Origin: an uncultured Eubacterium sp.
GTDB lineage: Bacteria; Bacillota_A; Clostridia; Lachnospirales; Lachnospiraceae
NCBI GenBank assembly: GCA_948468465.1
Contig: CAOKJJ010000125.1
Location: 1-15,072, forward strand
Reading direction: 5' to 3'
Length of the DNA stretch: 15,072 nt
Part shown: piece after piece, positions 1 through 4,776 of the stretch
How the letters are laid out: each line of letters opens with the position of its first letter
How positions within the stretch are numbered: position 1 is the stretch's first letter
Made by a program: the position numbers and the translations under genes
The notes under the pieces: model-generated
Told to the model about the DNA's origin: nothing
The model's database searches: none
What the model saw: the letters and a program-made list of their open reading frames with translations, nothing else

Positions 1-39
1 ATATAACAAAAAAATGCAAATATTTCATATCTTTTTCAT

Positions 40-459
40 TCATGCGTTTAATCTGATAATTCCATTTTCAAGCCTTGACATTTTTATCATGCTCTGCAGT
101 AAAAAATCCAGCTTGTCTGTCTGTTCTTCCAGGCGCGCCAAAAACTCCTGTCCCTTTTCTGACAGACTTTCTTCCTGCAAAAATTCCAGATAAAGCTTCA
201 TATTTGCCAGCGGGGTCTTTGTCTGATGGGAAATATCTGATATCAGGCTCTTCATCTGCTGTTTATCACGGATGGCATCCTCTTCTTTCCGGTTCCATGC
301 CTGATATAAACGCCAGAATTTCTCCCCACATTTTCCCCAAAGGGTATCTTCCGTCACTTCTTCCGGTTCTTTCAACTGCTTTCCCGACAATATCATATCC
401 AGTGTCTCTTCCACCTGATCCGCAAACAGCTCAGCCTCTTTCTTTTTTATCCAACCCAT
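40..459 (-). CDS. Truncated sensor histidine kinase (DHp/HisKA domain only)
   Basis: The 139-residue product carries a clear dimerisation and histidine-phosphotransfer domain: the H-box reads SDISHQTKTPLAN, with the phospho-acceptor His at about residue 78, followed by the second DHp helix ending SRLENGIIRL. Two residues later the frame stops. The HATPase_c domain (N, G1, G2 boxes), which normally follows directly, is absent, and the 39 bases left to the window edge do not encode it in any frame. There is no transmembrane segment either; the protein opens with a charged helix, so an upstream membrane part may also have been lost or may never have existed in this subfamily. The start codon overlaps the end of the response regulator gene by 13 bp, the usual translational coupling of a regulator-kinase pair. 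Such a protein should not be able to autophosphorylate; it is either a decaying gene or a DHp-only partner. The family call is firm; calling it degenerate is inference. Confidence 0.75.
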   Translation of the reverse strand: MGWIKKKEAELFADQVEETLDMILSGKQLKEPEEVTEDTLWGKCGEKFWRLYQAWNRKEEDAIRDKQQMKSLISDISHQTKTPLANMKLYLEFLQEESLSEKGQEFLARLEEQTDKLDFLLQSMIKMSRLENGIIRLNA

Positions 460-1142
460 TGATACCCCATTCCATACACGTTTGAAATATATTTATGTTC
501 TGTATCTTCTATCTTTCTGCGCAGCCGGTTGATGTTTACCGCCAGCGTATGCTTGTCCACAAACTGGCCATCGCAGTCCCACAGCTGTTCCAATAAAATA
601 TCGTATGTAAGTAATTGTCCTTTATGATCGATCAGTATTTTCAGCAGACGAAATTCAGTTGGCGTTACCGCGCATTCTGAATGCCCGACCATGATTTTCG
701 CCCGGTCCCAGTCAATGCTCAGATTCCCATCGTCATATATTTTCTGTCCGTTGGGATGCATCCGCTCCAAAATAAGGGAAATCTTGCGGATTAAAATTTT
801 CATGGAAAAAGGCTTCGTAATATAATCTTCCGCCCCTGCGTCATACCCTTTCAGCGCATCTTCTTCCAGATCTCTTGCGGTTAAAAACAGCACCGGGATA
901 TTCTCCTGCTTTTTTACCCATCTGCAAAACCTAAAACCCTCTCCATCCGGAAGATTGACATCCTGAATGATCAAATGCACACGGGCAGCTTTTAATTGTT
1001 CAAATTTTGATTTTGCCTCCGATATCGAAAAAGCAGAAACCACCTGATAACCTAGTTTGTCCAGGGCGTAGCATAATGCCGCATTTAATTCCCTGTCATC
1101 TTCAATGATAAATATTCTGTGCATATCCTCAACCATCCCCAT
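447..1142 (-). CDS. OmpR/PhoB-family DNA-binding response regulator
   Basis: The protein has an N-terminal receiver domain and a C-terminal winged-helix DNA-binding domain (trans_reg_C). Receiver hallmarks are visible: acidic pair IIEDD (Asp15/16), phospho-acceptor Asp61 in LIIQDVNLP, the Thr of FLTARD (about residue 88) and the Lys of YITKPF (about residue 110). The C-terminal half contains TPTEFRLLKIL and the recognition-helix region VDKHTLAVNINRLRRKI, typical of OmpR-type regulators, ending with the YGMGYQW hairpin wing. At 231 residues it is full length for the family. The listed start has an AAGAAAGG sequence 6 nt upstream; an alternative Met at residue 7 (MHRIF, base 1124) fits family N-termini better, but its GAGG lies only 2 nt away, so I keep the longer form. 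It is coupled by a 13-bp overlap to the truncated kinase at 40-459. Without a working kinase it may be driven by another kinase or be inactive. Target genes are unknown. Confidence 0.9.
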   Translation of the reverse strand: MGMVEDMHRIFIIEDDRELNAALCYALDKLGYQVVSAFSISEAKSKFEQLKAARVHLIIQDVNLPDGEGFRFCRWVKKQENIPVLFLTARDLEEDALKGYDAGAEDYITKPFSMKILIRKISLILERMHPNGQKIYDDGNLSIDWDRAKIMVGHSECAVTPTEFRLLKILIDHKGQLLTYDILLEQLWDCDGQFVDKHTLAVNINRLRRKIEDTEHKYISNVYGMGYQWVG

Positions 1143-1159
1143 GCCAAGCCTTTCTTATG

Positions 1160-1203
1160 ACCAAGGGCTCCCGGACACATCAAATGTGCCGGAAGCCCTT
1201 GGT
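1160..1203 (-). other. Strong intergenic hairpin without U-tract
   Basis: A near-perfect inverted repeat (arms ACCAAGGGCT...CCGG...CACAT and its complement, loop of about 3 nt) forms a stem of about 20 bp with one mismatch and one bulge. It starts 7 bp beyond the stop of the DUF6465 gene and ends 17 bp before the response regulator start. Neither strand shows a run of T after the stem, so it is not a canonical intrinsic terminator. On the minus strand it could be an mRNA 3'-end stabiliser, an RNase boundary or a partial terminator separating expression of the two genes; the Shine-Dalgarno of the regulator follows it almost directly. Confidence 0.6.
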
Positions 1204-1210
1204 TCGATCA

Positions 1211-1570
1211 TCATGTTTCATCAGATGTTAAATCTACACTGCCCTCGATTTCTTCGTTAGCAACATAATATGCTTTGTTATCTTCCGGCTTTATGTAGAT
1301 CTTAATGTCTTTTAACTCCGTTTCATGGCTGCTGTCATGATAGCTTTGCTTCACCTTTTCAGAAATGGATGCAATAGACACTTCTTTTTCGCCAAACTGC
1401 AGAAACATTTCTTCTGTCAAATTACCTGACGCTGGATTGCTCAATGTCTGATTGCTTAAATCTTCTTGACTTTTTTGTTCGTTTAACTCTGCATTTTCCG
1501 CCCCCGTATGATTAGCATATTGAGGCGCTGTATTATTTTTTGCAGATGTTCTCTTGGATTTTCCTTTCAT
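1211..1570 (-). CDS. DUF6465 family protein
   Basis: The 119-residue product has a polar, low-complexity N-terminal half rich in Lys, Asn, Gln and Glu, and a compact C-terminal domain (about residues 55-115) with the pattern EEMFLQFGEKEVSIASISEK followed by LKDIKIYIKPEDNKAYYV and ending in GSVDL. I recognise this as the DUF6465 domain, common in Lachnospiraceae and relatives and of unknown function. The start was set at base 1570 because an AAGGAGG box lies 8 nt upstream; a longer frame reaching 1636 has no such site. There is no signal peptide or membrane segment, so it is probably cytoplasmic. It lies 84 bp downstream of the small orphan gene on the same strand and probably shares its promoter. 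The domain assignment is from remembered sequence pattern, so moderately sure. Confidence 0.75.
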   Translation of the reverse strand: MKGKSKRTSAKNNTAPQYANHTGAENAELNEQKSQEDLSNQTLSNPASGNLTEEMFLQFGEKEVSIASISEKVKQSYHDSSHETELKDIKIYIKPEDNKAYYVANEEIEGSVDLTSDET

Positions 1571-1654
1571 TTCATCATCCTCCTTTTGTTTACTTTCATC
1601 TACTATACCCTTTTTCAACAAAATAGTCAAATCCATTTCCGTCGCAAGGAAAAC

Positions 1655-1897
1655 CTACTGCTCCTTTTCATAAGACAGGATGAGCTTCAAAATCTCATTG
1701 GATAACGTTCTGCCGCCAGTTACGATACCCAGCAAATAAGATAACTGTTCCGGGCCCATCTTGCTGCCGCGGATCATACAGCGATTGGCTCCGATCTGGC
1801 ATGTTGCGCTTTCATCCGCATCCATTACGGCCGTAGTCAAAGCCTTTTTCAGTTTTTCTGAAATATTGTTTGTTGTTGCGATTTCAATTGTATACAT
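1655..1897 (-). CDS. Small hypothetical protein, 80 aa
   Basis: I do not recognise this protein. It is 80 residues, soluble, with a beta-like start (MYTIEIATT), a helix around residues 12-27, a central segment with two Cys (ATCQIGANRCMIRGSKMG) and a C-terminal helix (EILKLILSYEKEQ). No signal peptide or transmembrane helix is present. The gene is supported by an AGGAGG box 8 nt before the ATG and by a good promoter (TGGATA, 17 bp, TATAAT) about 35 bp upstream of the start. It is the first gene of the leftward unit, followed by the DUF6465 gene. Pairing with DUF6465 suggests shared regulation, nothing more. Confidence 0.7.
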   Translation of the reverse strand: MYTIEIATTNNISEKLKKALTTAVMDADESATCQIGANRCMIRGSKMGPEQLSYLLGIVTGGRTLSNEILKLILSYEKEQ

Positions 1898-1929
1898 ATT
1901 GGTACCCTCCTATAACGCTTTTTAGTATT

Positions 1930-1958
1930 ATTATACTCTGTTTTTGTCAGCTTATCCA
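1930..1958 (-). promoter_or_regulatory. Sigma-A-type promoter of the leftward unit
   Basis: Read on the minus strand, a perfect -10 box TATAAT (1930-1935) sits 17 bp downstream of TGGATA (1953-1958), which matches 4 of 6 positions of the TTGACA -35 consensus. It points at the 80-residue protein gene, giving a leader of roughly 25 nt that contains the AGGAGG ribosome binding site. Confidence 0.65.
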
Positions 1959-1986
1959 CTAAATCTTTACATTTTTTGTCGATTTT

Positions 1987-2015
1987 TTGAAAAAAATTTG
2001 ATTTTTGTATATATG
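1987..2015 (+). promoter_or_regulatory. Candidate promoter for the sigma/anti-sigma pair
   Basis: TTGAAA (1987-1992) and TATATG (2010-2015) are separated by 17 bp and point at the sigma factor gene, leaving a leader of about 80 nt. The region is very AT-rich, so chance matches are likely. An additional ECF-type self-activated promoter may lie nearer the gene, but I could not identify one with confidence. Confidence 0.35.
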
Positions 2016-2099
2016 CAACAAAAATGAGCCATTTTTTATCTAATATATGTAATTACGTCACAGACAACAGCCGGCAAACATTTAGAAGGGATATGTAAA

Positions 2100-2618
2100 A
2101 TGGAAACATTGGTTAAGCGCGCCATGCAAAAAGATACAGAAAGCTTCATCCGCTTAATGGAGGAACAGAAACAGTCTATGCTGAAAATCGCTTATGGATT
2201 TTTTTCAAATGAAGAAGATGTGGCAGACGTTATGCAGCAGACCGTGTTAAATGCTTTTGAACATATCGGAGATTTGAAAAAACCCGCTTATTTTAAAACA
2301 TGGCTGATACGCATACTGATCAATAACTGCAATCAGGTATATAGCAGCAGAAAACGCATGGTCATGAACACAGCCGTTGCTGACGAAGCGTATCTGGACT
2401 GTTATCCTGAAGATAATGCTTTTTTGTACCTGCTTTCCTTACTGCGCAAAGACGACAGAGCAATTTTCCAGCTCTATTACGGAGAAGGGTATACAACAAA
2501 AGAAATCAGTAAGATACTTACGATGAAAGAAAGTACCGTCCGCAGTCGTATCCATCGGGGAAAAGAGCACTTACGCAAGCAGCTTCAAAGAGAGGAGTGG
2601 ATATTAAATGGAAAATAA
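2100..2618 (+). CDS. ECF sigma factor (sigma-70 family, extracytoplasmic function)
   Basis: At 172 residues this is a typical two-domain ECF sigma factor. Region 2 spans about residues 8-75, with the YGFFSNEEDVADVMQQTVLNAF core-binding segment and FKTWLIRILINNC after it. Region 4 spans about residues 108-165 with a helix-turn-helix reading YTTKEISKILTMKESTVRSRIHRGKEHLRK. It directs RNA polymerase to a small stress- or envelope-related regulon and is normally held inactive by a cognate anti-sigma factor. Here the next gene starts inside its last codons (11-bp overlap), the classic sigma/anti-sigma arrangement. The ribosome binding site AGAAGGGA lies about 9 nt before the ATG. The regulon and the inducing signal cannot be read from this window. 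Confidence 0.92.
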   Translation: METLVKRAMQKDTESFIRLMEEQKQSMLKIAYGFFSNEEDVADVMQQTVLNAFEHIGDLKKPAYFKTWLIRILINNCNQVYSSRKRMVMNTAVADEAYLDCYPEDNAFLYLLSLLRKDDRAIFQLYYGEGYTTKEISKILTMKESTVRSRIHRGKEHLRKQLQREEWILNGK

Positions 2619-3918
2619 ACAAATTAACAATTTGCCGGACGAACTGCTGGAACAAAAGATCGCACATATCATGGGAGAAAAAGCGCCAGAGCCAGAACTT
2701 GTGAACAAAAAAATGAAGGAAGCTTACGATTCTCTTCGTATGCCTAAACCCAGCCACACACCACCGTCCAAAAAGAAAAAGCTGCCTGCCGCCGTAAAAT
2801 TCAGTACTGTGGCTGCAGTTCTGGCTCTTGCCATGGTATACTGCATCAAAAACCCTGCCATTGCGGCACAGCTTCCATTTATAGGAAATATTTTCCGCGA
2901 TCTGGAAGAACAGGTATCCTTTCCGGGAGATTACAGCAATCATTCCACGAAGCTGGATGCGGCAGCCAACCATGATCCTGCCAGCACAGAGCCATCTCTC
3001 ACCGATGACAGTGGCAGCGCCGCGCAAGCCGACACGGACACGAAAGAAACGGATGCAGCAGCCTATACAGCCAATGACGACGCTACGCAAACCGCCACAG
3101 ACACAAAAGAAACGGATACAACAGCCTATACAGCCGAGGCTGACGGCGTTACGGTAACACTATCAGAAATAGCTTATGACCGCGATTCCATTTATGTTTC
3201 CATATTAGTGCAAAATGAGAAAGGTTTTGTAAAAAAAGCGCAATACCCCAATCTGTTGTTCTACGACGCACAGGTAAAACTGCAAAAGGCCAACGGCAAA
3301 ACCAAAGATTTTAACTATGAAACGGAAGGTATCTTTACCATAGGCATTGAGGGAAAATATGTAGATGCACATACATTTCAAGGCATTTATCAGTTTCATG
3401 AACCCGAACTGGATCTTTCCAAGTTTACTGCCTGTGATCTGACTTTTTCAGAATTTGAGCAGTTACTGACTACTGGCGAGACAGAAATCATCACTATTCC
3501 AGACTACGGGGAAGTCTCCCGGACCATACCTGACAGTGTACACTATCAGGGGCCATGGAGCTTCCATCTTGATTTGGAAAGCATCGAAATCAAGGAACAG
3601 ACAATCACTGTCCATGAAACGAATGCCGATGGCTTCGGCATAGAAAAAGTCGTAATGACACCTTATGCGATCTATGCCGTTCCGATTCTGCCAGACGAAG
3701 AAAAAGGAGAACATTACGTCGCTGCCATCTGGGATGCGCACGGAGAAGCGTTAGAACCCCGTGATTTTGGCGAGTATTTAACGATGAGCGTTTACGGCAG
3801 GGATGTTTCAACTGTAACGATTTACCTGCTGAAAGAACAGGATTTTCTTGATTACAAAGGAGAAAACTCTTATGTACAACCTGAGAAAGCTGTTTATCAG
3901 ACAACTGTCAGTTTTTAG
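2608..3918 (+). CDS. DUF4179 membrane protein, probable anti-sigma factor
   Basis: The 436-residue product has a cytoplasmic N-terminus of about 58 residues ending in a Lys-rich stretch, one transmembrane helix (about residues 60-80), then an external part starting KNPAIAAQLPFIGNIF, the signature start of DUF4179. A Thr/Asp/Ala-rich linker (about 105-180) contains two 21-residue tandem repeats (DTKETD..AYTA), followed by a beta-rich domain of about 250 residues. DUF4179 proteins are habitually encoded right after ECF sigma factors, and the overlapping start (ATG at 2608 inside the sigma gene) with GAGGAG 11 nt upstream supports co-translation in a fixed ratio. The short cytoplasmic segment would bind the sigma factor; the outside domain would sense a cell-envelope signal and trigger release, probably by proteolysis. 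The family is clear; anti-sigma function is inference from context. Confidence 0.85.
   Translation: MENKQINNLPDELLEQKIAHIMGEKAPEPELVNKKMKEAYDSLRMPKPSHTPPSKKKKLPAAVKFSTVAAVLALAMVYCIKNPAIAAQLPFIGNIFRDLEEQVSFPGDYSNHSTKLDAAANHDPASTEPSLTDDSGSAAQADTDTKETDAAAYTANDDATQTATDTKETDTTAYTAEADGVTVTLSEIAYDRDSIYVSILVQNEKGFVKKAQYPNLLFYDAQVKLQKANGKTKDFNYETEGIFTIGIEGKYVDAHTFQGIYQFHEPELDLSKFTACDLTFSEFEQLLTTGETEIITIPDYGEVSRTIPDSVHYQGPWSFHLDLESIEIKEQTITVHETNADGFGIEKVVMTPYAIYAVPILPDEEKGEHYVAAIWDAHGEALEPRDFGEYLTMSVYGRDVSTVTIYLLKEQDFLDYKGENSYVQPEKAVYQTTVSF
3022..3135 (+). repeat. Two tandem 63-bp repeats inside the anti-sigma linker
   Basis: Bases 3022-3072 and 3085-3135 are near-identical at a spacing of 63 bp; over the best 36-nt block only 3 bases differ. 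Each copy encodes DTKETD followed by AYTA, an extracytoplasmic Thr/Asp-rich spacer. The exact period of 21 codons indicates a recent in-frame duplication. Confidence 0.85.
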
Positions 3919-3998
3919 GAGCTTAAAAACGATTTCTTACACAAAATGACAAAATTCTAATACCATGCGACAGAATTGACATTGTGTTGCGTTTTGTT

Positions 3999-4267
3999 GG
4001 CTATTCGGACGCTGGATGAGGGGCGGAACCTGAATTTCGGCTCCTACTCCAGAATGTTAAGAATTCCTAAGAATTCTGCATGGACGTGGTGGCCCCGTCC
4101 GGTCGCGTCGCGTAATCCGCCCCTGGCTTACAGCCAGTGGCTAAAAGCGACGCTGGGCTGCGCCCCTGATTTATAGAGCAGAATCCTAAGGAATTCTAAA
4201 CATTCTTCCAACGTCGCCGAAATCCAGGCCCCGCCCCTCATCCAGCTGGTTTTGACTGGCTTTACGG
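3999..4267 (-). repeat. Palindromic structured element, copy E1
   Basis: The core palindrome spans 4011-4246. Outer arms 4011-4041 and 4216-4246 match at 28 of 31 positions. Inner arms 4051-4079 and 4178-4206 pair at 27 of 29 positions, counting one G-U pair. Between outer and inner stems are two 9-nt unpaired strands (GACGTTGGA and GGAGTAGGA, minus-strand reading). The 98-nt centre (4080-4177) can fold into further helices: GCGTCGC with GCGACGC, and a CTGGCT/AGCCAG hairpin with a GTA loop. Read on the minus strand, every non-Watson-Crick position of the outer stem becomes a G-U pair, so I list the strand as minus. It starts 80 bp after the anti-sigma gene. No promoter was identified for it. 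Structured RNA and MITE-like repeat are both possible. Confidence 0.75.
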
Positions 4268-4451
4268 AAATCATAGCGTTAAGCTGTTGTATATTTCTAT
4301 GATTTCGTTGATCAGAGATTATGATGACTAACAGGAATACCTTCTGATCTTTGCAAATATTACAATTGGTATTTCTTTTTACGCAGTCATTTGGATCCTC
4401 TGTGAAATTATAACTACTGCAGATTTTTTCATAAATGTTCACAAGTTTATA
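4268..4451. other. AT-rich spacer between E1 and E2
   Basis: This 184-bp stretch has no supported gene. A minus-strand frame passing through it continues deep into E1 and has no ribosome binding site. It contains two small inverted repeats: AAATCATAG (4268-4276) with CTATGATTT (4297-4305), and GATCAGA (4310-4316) with TCTGATC (4343-4349). No convincing promoter is visible in either direction, although the presumed 5' ends of both flanking elements face this spacer. Confidence 0.5.
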
Positions 4452-4724
4452 TGTAACGCCTGAGAAAACCAGCCGGGTGAGGGGGAAATGGCCTGGCTTG
4501 CGGCGACGTTGGAAGAATGTTTAGAAGCTCTTGGCATTCTGCTCTGTAAATCAGGGGCGCAGCCCAGCGTCGCTTTTAGCCACTGGCTGTAAGCCAGGGG
4601 CGGACTACGCGACGCGACCGGACGGGGCCATTACGTCGATGCAGAATGCCTAGAGATTCTTAATATTCTGGAGTAGGAGCCGCAAGCCAGGCCATTTCCC
4701 TCTCACCCGGCGTCCGCATCGCCA
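4452..4724 (+). repeat. Palindromic structured element, copy E2
   Basis: Same architecture as E1 but in the opposite orientation. Outer arms 4472-4504 and 4679-4711 pair at all 33 positions with one G-U. Inner arms 4514-4542 and 4641-4669 pair at 27 of 29 positions with one G-U. The 98-nt centre (4543-4640) is identical to that of E1 at 93 positions, and the two 9-nt strands between the stems (4505-4513, 4670-4678) are unchanged. The outer arms differ markedly from those of E1 (GCCGGGTGAG.GGGAAATGG against GCTGGATGAGGGGCGG), yet each copy matches itself. Helices in the centre: GCGTCGC 4567-4573 with GCGACGC 4609-4615; CTGGCT 4583-4588 with AGCCAG 4592-4597; GACG 4621-4624 with CGTC 4634-4637. 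E2 lies just beyond the 3' end of the GH42 gene. Confidence 0.75.
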
Positions 4725-4776
4725 ATAAAAAAACGCAACATAATGTCAAAAGTGTTTCTTTTCTGGTACATCCAGA

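Larger units (their letters stand above)
3976..4749. mobile_element. Composite inverted pair of palindromic elements (E1 + spacer + E2)
   Basis: Two related elements in opposite orientation (E1 and E2) surround a 184-bp spacer. The pair is bounded by outer inverted repeats: TTGACATTGTGTTGCGTTTT at 3976-3995 and its complement at 4730-4749, matching at 19 of 20 positions. Inside these ends both copies share a GTCCG.AT.GCC end, then the palindromic stems. No transposase and no clear target-site duplication are seen, so movement would need a protein from elsewhere (MITE-like), or the pair arose by inverted duplication. The region is strikingly GC-rich compared with the surrounding intergenic DNA. 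No real gene lies here: the short open frames run through the palindromes and have no ribosome binding sites. Confidence 0.55.

Noticed and set aside
2518..3090. Minus-strand frame of 190 codons opposite the sigma/anti-sigma junction
   Set aside because: It is a shadow of two well-supported plus-strand genes, with aromatic- and Cys-rich composition typical of antisense frames and no ribosome binding site.
3976..4004. TTGACA at 3976 as a promoter -35 box reading into E1
   Set aside because: At 17 bp spacing the -10 position reads GGCTAT, and at 18 bp GCTATT; neither is close to TATAAT. The same motif on the E2 side has no -10 box either.
3976..4176. Open frame of 66 codons in E1 (TTG start)
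   Set aside because: It starts inside the outer inverted repeat, runs through the palindrome, has no ribosome binding site, and its content is dictated by the repeat structure.
4128..4442. Minus-strand open frame of 104 codons across spacer and E1
   Set aside because: No ribosome binding site, half of it lies in the structured repeat, and the protein resembles no family I know.
4670..4678. Loop E (bulged-G) motif in the inter-stem loop, from AGTA opposite GAA
   Set aside because: E3 reads AATA at the same place, losing the key G, and the pairing register is uncertain.
4700..4776. Intrinsic terminator after the GH42 gene using the T-run on the minus strand near 4724-4730
   Set aside because: A T-run follows TGTTGCG, but no stem of useful length precedes it.
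3919..4776. CRISPR array or IS element remnant
   Set aside because: There are no regularly spaced direct repeats, and no transposase fragment is found in any frame.
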